From contig CAUYUJ010019082.1 in the NCBI GenBank assembly GCA_963575745.1, positions 494,126-558,125 of the forward strand: DNA of 64,000 nucleotides, given 5' to 3'. Shown here piece after piece: positions 42,795 through 52,084 of this stretch. The stretch comes from Prorocentrum cordatum (taxonomy: Eukaryota; Sar; Dinophyceae; Prorocentrales; Prorocentraceae). The notes below the pieces were generated by a model. That model had not been told where the DNA came from and did no database searches. It was given only the letters and a program-made list of their open reading frames with translations. Each line of letters starts with the position of its first letter. The first letter of the stretch is position 1. Made by a program: the position numbers and the translations under genes.

Positions 42795-45700
42795 CTAGCC
42801 GCGAAGCAACATCCATTTTCTAGAAACCACCTTGGCGAAAATTGTTTGCGAGAACATTCGAGCAAGCTGCTTACAGAGAGCGTCGGGATAGGCGGACTTT
42901 TGCTGAGTGCGAAAGTGGGTGGCACCGCTCTCCTTCCCAGACAGCTCGAGATGGGGCTGTCCTGAAAAATCACACACGCCGCGGCCATGACACTTCATAG
43001 CCAGAAGAGAAGGAGAGGGGCGACAATGCAGAAATTGGAGCCTAGTGCGCGCACGAAACGGACGACCAGCAGCACATTGATCAACAACTGCTTCAGAGAA
43101 AAAGGGAGAGTGATGGCGACGTGCTCTGTCAGGAAAATGCCAAAGCCAACTGCTGCCAGGGTTCTCTTCACCGATAGGGATGCCAAACTTTGCTGCTAGC
43201 TGCCAGATCTGCCCCGCGCGGGAGGCAAGCAGGTTGCCAAGCTCAAGCTTGGCCTGATCGGCTGCAGCTAAGCCCGGCAAGCCAAAGATGTGTGCGCTGT
43301 CACGAAGGCGTCGAGGCATGCGGGATGCAGGGCCGCCTCGTCGCGCTTGCGAAAGCGACTCGCAAGGCGTGCCCATAAAAATGGCCTTGACTTTGCCGCT
43401 GGCGATCCAGCCGCGAAGCACGGCCCAAGGCGCAGGCTGGGCAAAATCAAACTCTTGCCCGTGAAGGACATCCCACTCAATAACAGCATGCCCAGCCTGT
43501 CGCAAGTGCCGCGCAAGGTTGCCGGAGCCACTGAAAAGGTCAATGGAAATGCGGGAATCATGTCCCCTGCTACTCATCACAGCTGAAGAGAGTACTGCTT
43601 GCAGGCGGCGTCGAATCCAGCGGCCAAATGTTCGCACTCCAGCCGCTGGTGGGCTGGAATCGTTATCTTCTCGATCGCCACTCACGCGTGCTTGTCGTAG
43701 CGCTGCGCGCTGTTGAAGGCGTGCCAGTTTCCGAGCTGCAGCTTCTCCATTAGCGTGCGGCTGGCCGTCAGGCGGTCGAGGATGTCGCCGCCTTGCCTGA
43801 GGCTGCAAAGCGTGCCTGCTAAACAGCTGGCTCGCACAGCCTCGAGCACCTGGCCAAACCGCCGCAGGAAGAGGCTGTAGACGAAGTCCCACAGCGGGTG
43901 CCAGAAGCCCAGGCGGGGGTCGCGGAGGCGCACCAAGGCCCAAGCCAGGGCCTGCTGCCGCGGGGAGACACGCACAACGGTGTGGTCCAGCTCGCCCGTC
44001 TTGCCTGGCTGCTGCAACTCTGTAACCGGCACCACTGATGACATGTGCAGGCGCTTCCAACCCGGCAGCGAGTGGGCGAGCTGCGGGAAGCACCTCTGCA
44101 AGGGCGCCAAGTGCAGCTGAGGGAGACCTCCAAGCACCGCGACGCCAAGCTTTGCGGTTGTCGCCCGCGCCACCTTCAGGTCGAAGGCCCACCGCAGGAG
44201 GTCGGTCAGCGCTGCGTCCCAAGTTGCCACGGGCCAGTCGAGCAGCACGTCCACCATGAGCCACCCTGCCAGCAGCAGCAACACCTTCAGGTAGAGCACC
44301 AGAGTGGACGGCTGCACCACGTTGGCTGCCAGCAAGCCCTGGCGGGGCAGCCAGCGGGCCTGTTCCGGGGCGGAAAGCGGCGGTGGCTGCGCTCTGCTCC
44401 TTGCGGATCCGCCACCACCAGCGGCTCGCTTCGGGGTCGGCGAAGCGCCTCCCACCTCTGGCAGGCTCGGCTGGCCGGCTGGCGGAGCAGCCTGGAGCGC
44501 GCGGCCCTCCTGCATGGCCGCTGCCATTGTGACGCCTGAACTGGTCTTTGTGCTTGGGCCAAGACGGCTCCGTCCCAGACTGAAAACGTCTCGAAGGGCC
44601 ATCTGCAGGGTTGAGCTCTGAGGGGATCCATCTGAACGTGACCTTGAGGTTGCAGGCGACCGATATGGCAAAGGAGCAGCGGCAGCCAGACAAGAGACCA
44701 AAGTCGGACGCACGACCCTTGTCATGGGCGCAGATCATCGACATGTTGTCACCCAAGCCCAGAAGACGATGCCCGTGACATCTCGAATTGCGAGAGGCGC
44801 GCCGCAGCCAGAGAAGCCCTGCTGAGCTTTCTAGCCTGTGGATGGTACTTTGGCGCCTCCACTTGCATGCAACAGCCGTGACCCAAGTCGCTTCACGCAG
44901 CAGCTCAGAGCTCACCTCGGCGAAACCTGCCGCACGCCCAAGTAAGAGTGCGGCTGGGTCCGAGAGCTCGATGCTGTCGGCAGCCGGGGCAGCGTCCCGC
45001 GGGGCCACCAGTGAGGCGAGGGGCCCGCGAAAGCGCAGCTTCTCCGGCTGCCTGCCAGCGGCCTGCACTGCGCTCAAGGGCCAGTGCGCAGTGCAGACTC
45101 CCGCGCCCCACGGCGACGCGTCGGAGGCACCCACCTCAGCGTGCCAGGGCCTCTTCATATCGGCGAACACCGTGGGCAACAGTGCGAGCACCCACCTGAG
45201 CTCGCGTCGGCAGCTGGGCCACAGCGGCTGCGCCCTGTCGTAGGTGAAACGGATGAAGACGTAGACTGCACTGAGGAGGCTGAGCGCCTCACGGCGCAGC
45301 AACAGCAGCGCAACCACGTGACCCACGAGCCTCTCCAGCTGGCGCCCCGTGATACGTCTTCCCGGCTCCAGCAGGTGCGAGATACAACCATGCACTCTCC
45401 AAAACTTCTTGGGCGCGGGGCGCCACCTGGCGGCCTTCGCGTCCAGCGTGAAGCCGAGGAGGACGACGTCCAGGTCAAGCGATGCCTCGACGCCCTCACT
45501 GGTGAACGAGTCGAGCATGTCGTTGACCACCTGCAATGCTGTCTCGCGGCTGGTGCTAATGGCAGCAAAGTTGTCTATGTACAAGACCTTGGCTGCGGCT
45601 GAGCTGTCAGAGAGGCGCGCCCCAGGCTGCTTGTCCACCAGCCACTGGTTGCTCGGAGAGACCGAAGCCAGCACATTCAGGTGGGCAGATTGCACGAAGT

Positions 45701-46726
45701 GGACGGCCCAGTTCCAACCCATGGGGACGACCCGCACGCGGAAGGCTATCCTGGGCCGAGCAGACAGCTCTGGCCCCAACGCCTCGCGCAGGCGGGCCGG
45801 CAGCATGCGGGTCGCCAGGCTCGGTAAGCAGAAGTAGTTCCTGGCCCAGGCCGGCAGCACGTACTGGTAGAAGCAGACCTCCACGTCGCCCGCAGCCAGG
45901 TGCACCTCCTCACCGGGCGTGCACTCCAAACTGCTGAGGGCGTCGCCGGAGGCCAAGTGCGTGTACTCGGGCGTCCTGAAGTGGCAGTTCGCCCTCCTAG
46001 TGTCGAAGATGAGCCTCAGCTTGTCATCCTTGCGTGGCACGAAGAAGACGCCCGTCTCCTCCTTCCGTTCCAGCTCGTAGTCCAAAACTTCGACGACCCC
46101 CGCATCGTAGAGCTCGAGCAGGAACCGCCCGTAGTCAATGCCCCGCTGCCCAGCTTACCGTCCACGTAACACGTGACGTCCGCCTCCTCCAGAGCAGCAG
46201 TAGCCTCCTGCTCCGAGCGCAATGACCCGTGCCCGGACTCCAGCGCCGACTGCAGGTGCGCGGGCAACAGCCGAACAAGATCGACACGCCCAGCACCGCC
46301 AGAAGGAAGAGAGACCCTCCCGCGCTGGTAGCCGGCTCTCGCCCCGATCGCTGGCTCGTCAGCATAGCCAGGTCGAAGCCCCAGAAACGCCTGAAACGCC
46401 TCCTGGTTGGTGCAATCTTCAGTCCTCGGCGGGACCGCGGCGTAGACCCCCTTCAGATGCTGCAGCGCGGAGCGCCGCGCCAAGCTGAGGTGGCCGCCGC
46501 CGCCCGCCGACCGCCCACCACCACCCAGCTCGTTGAGCGCCGCGACGCCTTCCAGCATCCAGCGCTCCTGGCGCCTGCAGCGAGCGGCTTTGCGCCGCTG
46601 CCCCAGCGAGAGCTCGCCGTCAAGGGCAGAGAACCCCTTCAAGCACTGGAGCGCCTCCGAGTTGAGCGGGATAGGCAGCGCGTCTCTGCGCGAGACCGTC
46701 ATCGCCAAAACCCAGCGAGGGGGCAT
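42795..46726 (-). pseudogene. RT-RH-MT: PAT-like RT, RNase H and cytosine-methyltransferase-like polyprotein (one frameshift near 46145)
   Basis: The ATG at 46726 opens MPPRWVLAMTVSRR and about 190 residues of linker; near 46145 the frame shifts, and from about 46150 an open frame runs to 42795. RT: LRLIFDTRRANCHF, VVPMGWNWAVHFVQSAH and VLYIDNFAA (catalytic Y-I-D-N instead of YxDD, residue about 167 from 46085). RNase H: VGASDASPWGAGVC, LGDNMSMICAHD and FRWIPSELNPADGPSR. A spacer of about 330 residues overlaps the recombinase frame. Then ISIDLFSGSGNLARHLRQAG (SAM-binding DLFSGSG, near 43545) and IFMGTPCESLSQARRG (catalytic PC, near 43375) indicate a C5-type DNA methyltransferase fold. The PC is followed by E-S rather than the usual Q. 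Confidence 0.83.
43682..44725 (-). CDS. YR: Tyrosine recombinase of the PAT-like element, nested in the RT-MT frame
   Basis: This frame lies wholly inside the RT-RH-MT frame, one register away. The real start may be the Met at about 44530 (MAAAMQEGRALQ). After a Pro/Ser-rich lead, ANVVQPSTLVLYLKVLLLLA and TWDAALTDLLRWAFDLKVAR form the arm-binding and core helices. The C-terminal part LRDPRLGFWHPLWDFVYSLF leads to SLRQGGDILDRLTASRTLME and LGNWHAFNSAQRYDKHA, the catalytic block with the R..., W...S..RY.K pattern; the Tyr nucleophile is in QRYDKHA. The His of the usual LRHGG is replaced by Gln. It would integrate the circular DNA without target duplication. Overlap of recombinase with the RT frame is also known from DIRS elements. 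Confidence 0.8.
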   Translation of the reverse strand: MTRVVRPTLVSCLAAAAPLPYRSPATSRSRSDGSPQSSTLQMALRDVFSLGRSRLGPSTKTSSGVTMAAAMQEGRALQAAPPAGQPSLPEVGGASPTPKRAAGGGGSARSRAQPPPLSAPEQARWLPRQGLLAANVVQPSTLVLYLKVLLLLAGWLMVDVLLDWPVATWDAALTDLLRWAFDLKVARATTAKLGVAVLGGLPQLHLAPLQRCFPQLAHSLPGWKRLHMSSVVPVTELQQPGKTGELDHTVVRVSPRQQALAWALVRLRDPRLGFWHPLWDFVYSLFLRRFGQVLEAVRASCLAGTLCSLRQGGDILDRLTASRTLMEKLQLGNWHAFNSAQRYDKHA

Positions 46727-46800
46727 CGCCGTTCAGCACGCCTCGCCTCCCCTGCAAACTCGCGCCGAGGTCGGGGGACCCCTCGGCGCGAGGGGGCGCC

Positions 46801-48547
46801 TCAGGCGCCACGGCCGCACCCGCGGCCGCATGCCTTGGCCTTGGCACCCGCCGCTGGTTCGCCAGAGGCCGCGCCGCGCTCGGCGCCGCGCTCCAGCAGC
46901 CTTTCCTCTCGCCCCTTCTTGCGCTCCTTGAGGATGGCGCATCCCTCTCGGAGCATCGTCGCCACCCAGCTCTCCCCGGCGGCGCAGACAAGCGCCGAGC
47001 CGCGGCTCCTGCCCTGCCCGAGGAAATTGGGTCGCCCATCGAGCCAGGGTGCAGCGTCCTGACCAGCCTCACCCTCGCGCCAGCTCGACGCATACGGCTC
47101 CTCCCAGAGCTGGTCGCGGCGGCAGCGGGTCTCCACCACCGCCAGCTCGCAAGCGTCGAGCCGGTCCTCGGTGGTGAGCTCCTGCAGCACCTCCAACGTG
47201 AAGTGGCGGTCGTCCATGCCCGAGTCCAATGCTGTGAGCCCCTGGATTGACCTCGACCAGCACTGCCTCTGCCGCGGCATGTAGTCCGCCTCCAAGATCT
47301 TCTCGAGCAGCACGGCCGCGGTCCTCGGCCCCTTGCAGCGCCCGTTCGCGACGGGCGTGGTGGACATCTTGGCCAGAGCGTCATGGAGCAACCTGGAGCG
47401 GCCGCCCGATGGCAAGTAGAGCACTGGCAGCGCGGGAAGGCCCCCACCGCTGCCGGACAGCGCGGCCGCCCCTGCCTCCAGGATGTTGGCCACGGCGACC
47501 GCGAGCGAGAGGCCCGAACCCAGCAGCATGTACCCGCGACCGCCAAGCACGACCTGCGGCTGGCCACCAGCTCCAAGGGGCTCGGGCGAGATACGAGTCC
47601 CCGCCGTGGAGCCCCCCCGCGCCCCTGCTGCAAGCCAGACCGCGTCCGCCGGTGGCGCCGCGAGCCGCGGCGGTGCTGGGGCAAGGAGAGGGCCCGCCGC
47701 CGGAGGCCCAGGCGACGCGGCCGGCGCGGCCGCCAGGGCGCCAGCCCCAGCCGCGGCTCCAGCCGCTGGCCCAGCGGGCCACGCGGCGGCCAGCAACGCC
47801 GCAGGGGACGGCGCCTCCGCAAGTGCCTCCGCCTCGCCGTCGGCGCGCGCCCCTGTGCGTGCTGCTGGTGCAGGCGACCCATCCTCCTCACGAATGTCCG
47901 CTGCCATCGGCGCCGCCTCGTTGCATAGCGATGGCAGCACAGCGCTGAGCCGAGCGCTGCCCGCCCGCGGGATCTGCCCCTGCGGCCTCCGAACAGGAAG
48001 GCCACCCCGAGCTCCCAGCGGCAGCCGAAGGAGCGATTGGGACATGTTCTTATCATAGATGTCCCGAGGCGCGGTGAGCACCCCGAAGCGGAAGTCCTGA
48101 ACACGTGCCAGCATGATCTTTTCATGCCAGAAGTCATCGCGCAGCTCGTAGTAATCGAGGGCCCTCGACCCCACTTGACGGCTCTGCAGGCAGTGCCGCG
48201 TGCGCTCTGCTGAGCTGCGGGCCGCCATCCAATCCTGACCTCAACGGGCGTGCGGTCCTCTTCCACACGGCGCCTGCTGTCGCTGCTGAGAGCACACCCG
48301 CGAGCAGCCCTACGACGAAGATGCCCCACGCGAACGGCGGCTCGGGGCACTGCAGCGGCGGACAGCTTGGGCACACAGGACAGGTGAGCTGCTCTGGTCC
48401 GCAGCGCTCCAGCTGTCGACCCAGGAGGCCCACGATATCGCTGCTGACCTGGCAATCGGCTATGCAGTGGCAGTCGGGGCAGCGGGCGACTGAAAGAAGA
48501 GGGGCCCAAGGAGCGATAGCCTGCAATCCTCGCAGGGCCAAGTCCAT
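46801..48547 (-). pseudogene. gag: PAT-like element gag (membrane-anchored, one frameshift near 48235)
   Basis: From the ATG at 48547, next to A1, about 104 residues read MDLALRGLQAIAPWAPLL, a Cys-rich stretch (CPDCHCIADC, then CPVCPSCPPLQCP) and a transmembrane helix (FAWGIFVVGLLAGVLSAAT). Near 48235 the frame must shift into one that starts at 48228 and runs to 46801: RALDYYELRDDFWHEKIMLA, a long Ala/Pro-rich linker, then LLHDALAKMSTTPVAN, AVLLEKILEADYMPRQRQ, LEVLQELTTEDRLDACELAV and finally ESWVATMLREGCAILKERKK. The last block, I believe, recurs in dinoflagellate proteins of this kind. Gag function is inferred from position. The membrane anchor is odd for a retroelement gag. Confidence 0.65.
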
Positions 48548-48548
48548 T

Positions 48549-48616
48549 GAGCCAGAAAGACTATAGAGCAGGTGTGAAACGGAACTGCGCGATGCAAACT
48601 CGTTCAACAACGTACA
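48549..48616 (-). repeat. Split direct repeat A1
   Basis: 68 bp from GAGCCAGAAAGACTATAGAG to AACAACGTACA on the plus strand. It is the 5' end of the element; the gag ATG (48547) follows immediately. Confidence 0.92.
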
Positions 48617-49520
48617 AGGGCGGTCTTGGAGCGCTCTTGGACCGTCTTGGAGCCCTGGCGGCCGTCTTGGGCGCGTCTTGGTCAGATTTTTTGAGCGAGG
48701 TGACAATTTTTCCGCAATTTTCCGGAATCCACCAGCGAGGTGCGGGATGCGATCGGTGCCCTTTAGTTAGAGAAAATTAAGCCCCTGAACCAACGGTGCA
48801 CGCCGGAGGCGCTTCCCGTCAAAAAAATTAAGCCCCTGAACCAACGGTGCACACCGGAGGCGCTTCGACTTGGGGCCATCTTCGCTTCTCTTGGAGCGCT
48901 CTTGGGCTGTCTTGGGGCCTCTTGGGCGCCTCTGGGGCCGTCTTGGAAACCTCTTGGAGCGCTCCGGGGCCGTCGTGGAGGTCTCTGGAGCCGTCCTGGG
49001 CCGAAAAAGCCGCCAACTTGGTCCCTGGAGGGTGTGTCTTCGGAGCCTTGGTGTGAAGCGTTTTTTACGTTGCCGCTCGCTCTGGGAGCCCTGGTGTCGA
49101 GAATTGCTCACATCACCGTTCGCTCGTCGGAGCCTTGATGTCACGAGCTTGTCACGTCACCGGTCGCTCTTGGGAGCCTTGGTGTGGAGAGCTTTTTGCG
49201 TTACCGATCGCTCTATCATGTGGCGTCTATGGGCCTTCTTGGGGGTCCTTTTGGGGCCCTCTTGGACTGTCTTGGGGCCCTCTTGGGCCGTCTTGGGGCC
49301 CTGTTGGGCCGTGTTGGAGACTCTTGGACGCCTTTGGCCGTCTTGGGGCTCTCTTGGCGGCCTCTTGGGGCCCTCTTGGGTGGCCCTTGGGTCTCTCCTG
49401 GGGCTCTCTTGGGGCTGTCTCGGGGTCCTTTCGGGCCGTTTCGGAGCCCTTTTGGGTCGTGTCGGGGCCTTTGAGGGCTCTTTGGGGCCGTTTTGAAGCC
49501 CTCCAGGAGCGACTCGAAGA
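48617..49520 (-). repeat. GGCC minisatellite in reverse orientation, right of the PAT-like element
   Basis: Words such as GCTCTTGGGCCGTCTTGGGG continue the array at 41330-42490. It is interrupted at 48680-48870 and again at 49020-49230 by stretches with GGAGCCTTGGTGTGAAGC-like units (three near-copies: 49037, 49087, 49131-49192). Confidence 0.8.
48773..48870 (+). repeat. Tandem pair of a 53-bp unit
   Basis: AAAATTAAGCCCCTGAACCA followed by ACGGTGCACGCCGGAGGCGC and TTC occurs at 48773 and again at 48826 with one substitution. Confidence 0.9.
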
Positions 49521-49639
49521 TAATGCCGGTTCGGAGTCCCCTCCGGAACCGATTTTTCGAGGATGTCTCGAGCGAAACGGCAATTTTTCCGCAATTTTCC
49601 GGAACCTGACCGGACAAGAACGGGAAGCGCCGTTTTCCT

Positions 49640-49812
49640 GTGTGGTCTGCCGTGTTCCTGTGTGGTCTGCCGTGCTCCTGTGTGGTCTGCCGTGCTCCTT
49701 CTTGGTCTGCCGTGCTCATGTGCGGTCTGCCGTGCTCCTGTGCGGTCTGCCGTGCGAACGTGTGGACTGCCGTGCTCATTTGGGGTTTGCCTTGCTCCTT
49801 TGTGGTGTGGTG
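49640..49812 (+). repeat. 20-bp satellite GTGCTCCTGTGTGGTCTGCC, block 1
   Basis: About eight units, some with TTCTTGG or ATGTGCGG variants. On the minus strand it is the end of element A's 3' tail. Because 20 is not a multiple of three, all frames stay open and give Cys/Val/Leu-rich repeats that are not proteins. Confidence 0.93.
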
Positions 49813-50161
49813 TGGTGGGGCCTCTAAAGGCGGGAAAAAGGGGGCCCGAGGCTCTCTGAAGCCTCCAGGGCCAGCAGGAGGGGGCCGCCTAGGGCCGCCC
49901 TCCCCGAGGGGCCGCTTCGGGCCAACCTCCAGCACACCCCTGCGAGGGGCCGCCAGGGCCAACGGGGGCGCCTAGGCCCCAGGGCCACGAGGGCGCGCGG
50001 TGCCGAGAGGCATGCAGAAGCAGCGAAGCTGCACCGAAGATCAAGCTGAAGAAAAAGGACACCAAAGACCAACGAGTGCCACACGAAGCCCACGTGCACA
50101 TACAAAATGCGAATGCAAGCGGGAGAGAGGAAGCCAGGCAGAGGACGGAGGAAGGACTCAC

Positions 50162-51718
50162 TCACAGACCTCGCAGCTCCAGAGACAGCAGCTTACTGCC
50201 CTCCGCACAATGTGATAAGACGACGGAGCTCTCTGGCACGCTCAACGGACATCCCTGGCGGAAGGGCGTCAACAAGACGAGACCCTTCCGCGAACCGCAC
50301 ACGATCCGCATGGGAGGAACCGTGAGGCCAAAGGAGTCGCCTTCGATCATGTGCATCAGGTCAACAGCTTTGGCGTGGCGCGTCCAAGCGGGACCCAGAA
50401 ACCCTGGCACGCTCTCCCGCCGAAGGATCCCACGCAAGCCCAAGCAACAGCTAATATCGAGCACGCACGGGGCATCTGCGAAGCGGACCCTCCGCTGCAG
50501 CGGCGGCGCCACAGCGCCTGCGGCACGCCCCGAAATCGGGCACTCGGCCCGCAGGAGATCGTCAGGCAGCGGCGGCGGCGGGGCGGCAGATCCAGCAGCA
50601 CCGCTCTCCTGCACCGTCGCAGCACCTGCGGTGAGCCAAACGCGGGCTACGACGGCCCTCGCTCGCCACCAGTCCCCTGCCACGACCTCGCATCGGCCCC
50701 GGCCGCCATCGCCCCCGCGGAAGAGGGCCTGCGGGAAGGCGGCGAGGTATGCGGCGGCTGCTGCAGCGGTGCCGGCCTGGTCGGCACCTGGCGGCTCGCC
50801 GACCGAGCACGAGGTGTCCGCGTCGGCCTCGCCGTCCAGGGTAACGTCGTCGACGTCGGAGCCGTCGCAAGACGCGCCTGGCACACCAGCAGAGGCACCA
50901 CCGTCTGCAGCAGAAGCGGGAGGCAGCGGCGCACGGCCTGCAGTACCTCCAGGGCTCACGTCATCCGCCTGCACACTACCCACAATACCAGCGGCGGCAC
51001 GGCAGGAAGAGAACAGAACTGCTCCACAAGAGCACAAAACGCCTTCGTCGCTCCGTCGCTGGCTGCCGCTGCCCGACAGCAGGAACTGCTCGGCAGACGA
51101 CCTCGGCGGCGTGCGTCCCGTGCCGACCTCCTCGGTGCCGCTCTTCACCACCCCGCCGTCGTCCCAGCGCCCCGGGGGCCGAAGCGGCCAGAAGGGGTCG
51201 GCATCGCGCCGCAGCGTGTCCACGTACTCGCTGGGCTCCACGTGGCCCTCGCTCTCCGCGTGCACGGCGGCACAGGCAGCGGAATCCGCCAGAAGGGCGG
51301 CCTCGACGTCAACGACGTGCGAGACCGCCGAGCCAGTCGGGAAATCCCTCGACACCGACAGGAGCGACCGCGGGCGCGGGAGCCGCGGGCCGCGCTGGGC
51401 GAACCGCCAGGCGCGCCGCGGAGCTCCAGGCCGCGGGAGGTTCCGCGCGTGGCATCCGACGTTCCGCTCAAGTATCCTGCCCTCCTGCAGCTGCTCGCCC
51501 TTCTCCTGCGCGATAAGCACGGGCGCAACGAGCGCCAGGCGGCGCAGGATGCTCGGAGGCGCCTCGGCCAGGCCCTGCAGCTCCAGGAGCTGCGCTGCCT
51601 GCCTCTGCGCCAATCTCTCACGTGAGAGGGCGGCCCAACGCTGAGCCTGGCGGCGCTCGCGCGGCGCCCGCCGATGCCCTCCAGACAGCCGATCACCTGG
51701 CCGTCTCCCCGTCGCCAT
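50162..51718 (-). CDS. Protein of element A, unknown family (518 aa)
   Basis: The ATG at 51718 is the first after the spliced leader, and the frame is open for 518 codons. Residues about 20-95 are helix-rich (WAALSRERLAQRQAAQLLEL, then LRRLALVAPVLIAQEKGEQL and RILERNV). The middle is Ala/Gly/Pro-rich and contains DADTSCSVGEPPG and a GGTAG block; a basic RRVRF motif occurs near residue 405, and the end is LLTPFRQGCPLSVPESSVVL. The same landmarks in the same order (LLALAPALQDLLRG, LRRNV, GGTAG, VDTTCSVSEAAP, RRVRF) appear in element B, so this is a real protein family. No catalytic domain, membrane segment or zinc finger is seen. ORF1-type RNA-binding protein of a LINE is possible but unproven. 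Confidence 0.7.
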   Translation of the reverse strand: MATGRRPGDRLSGGHRRAPRERRQAQRWAALSRERLAQRQAAQLLELQGLAEAPPSILRRLALVAPVLIAQEKGEQLQEGRILERNVGCHARNLPRPGAPRRAWRFAQRGPRLPRPRSLLSVSRDFPTGSAVSHVVDVEAALLADSAACAAVHAESEGHVEPSEYVDTLRRDADPFWPLRPPGRWDDGGVVKSGTEEVGTGRTPPRSSAEQFLLSGSGSQRRSDEGVLCSCGAVLFSSCRAAAGIVGSVQADDVSPGGTAGRAPLPPASAADGGASAGVPGASCDGSDVDDVTLDGEADADTSCSVGEPPGADQAGTAAAAAAYLAAFPQALFRGGDGGRGRCEVVAGDWWRARAVVARVWLTAGAATVQESGAAGSAAPPPPLPDDLLRAECPISGRAAGAVAPPLQRRVRFADAPCVLDISCCLGLRGILRRESVPGFLGPAWTRHAKAVDLMHMIEGDSFGLTVPPMRIVCGSRKGLVLLTPFRQGCPLSVPESSVVLSHCAEGSKLLSLELRGL

Positions 51719-51754
51719 CGAACCCGAGCCCGCGCGCGCGCGCGCCCGACCAGG

Positions 51755-51775
51755 CCTGAGCCAAAATGGCTACGG
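51755..51775 (-). other. Spliced-leader copy of element A (20/21)
   Basis: The minus strand matches DinoSL except for one base near the 3' end (CTCAGG for CTCAAG). The 20-bp satellite ends at the base before it (51776 side), so the leader marks the exact 5' end of the insertion. Confidence 0.93.
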
Positions 51776-52084
51776 ACCTTGCTCCTTTGTGGTTTGCCGC
51801 GCTCCTGTGTGGTCTGCCGTGCTCCTGTGTGGTCAGCAGGCCCAGGGCTGAGGGAAGGCTGGAGCAGTGCTCTGGTGGTCCTTCACCCGCCCAGCTCCGT
51901 CCCCCCCCACTCTGGACCGATCTTGCGGGAAGCTGGCTTGTGGCAGCGCATCGCGCGTCCATGGCGTTCGTGTGCTTGCTTTTACCTCCTTTAATGTCTG
52001 CTCCACCTCTCCTTGAGACGCAGAAGCCTCCGAGCGCCGGGAGCAGAAATGATGCACTTCGAAAAATCGATGAAGCGCGGCCTC

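Larger units (their letters stand above)
42491..48616 (-). mobile_element. PAT-like tyrosine-recombinase retrotransposon (DIRS order) with methyltransferase-like domain
   Basis: On the minus strand the order is repeat A1 (48616-48549), gag, RT-RNase H, tyrosine recombinase in an overlapping frame, methyltransferase-like domain, then repeats B1 (42749-42675), A2 (42674-42607), a 41-bp linker and B2 (42565-42491). A1/A2 are 68 bp with two differences, B1/B2 75 bp with one. The pattern A1-ORFs-B1-A2-B2 is the split direct repeat arrangement known from PAT and Ngaro elements; RT, RNase H, recombinase and methyltransferase together fit the DIRS/PAT branch. Both flanks are GGCC minisatellite and no target duplication is seen, as expected for recombinase integration. 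Gag and RT each carry one frameshift. Confidence 0.88.
49790..51775 (-). mobile_element. DinoSL-capped single-gene retroelement A
   Basis: Minus-strand order: spliced leader 51775-51755, 36-nt leader region, ORF 51718-50162, a 3' untranslated stretch with the hairpin GCAGC-TTC-GCTGC (near 50026), a GGCC-rich block, the tail AGCCTCGGGCCCCC...AGGCCCC and then the 20-bp satellite. No poly(A) is seen. The 3' block and tail are shared with element B and, in the tail, with LINE-C. One gene with a leader and a LINE-like tail is the plan of a non-autonomous, LINE-driven element (compare ORF1-only half-LINEs), or of a retrogene that gained a tail. Confidence 0.65.
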
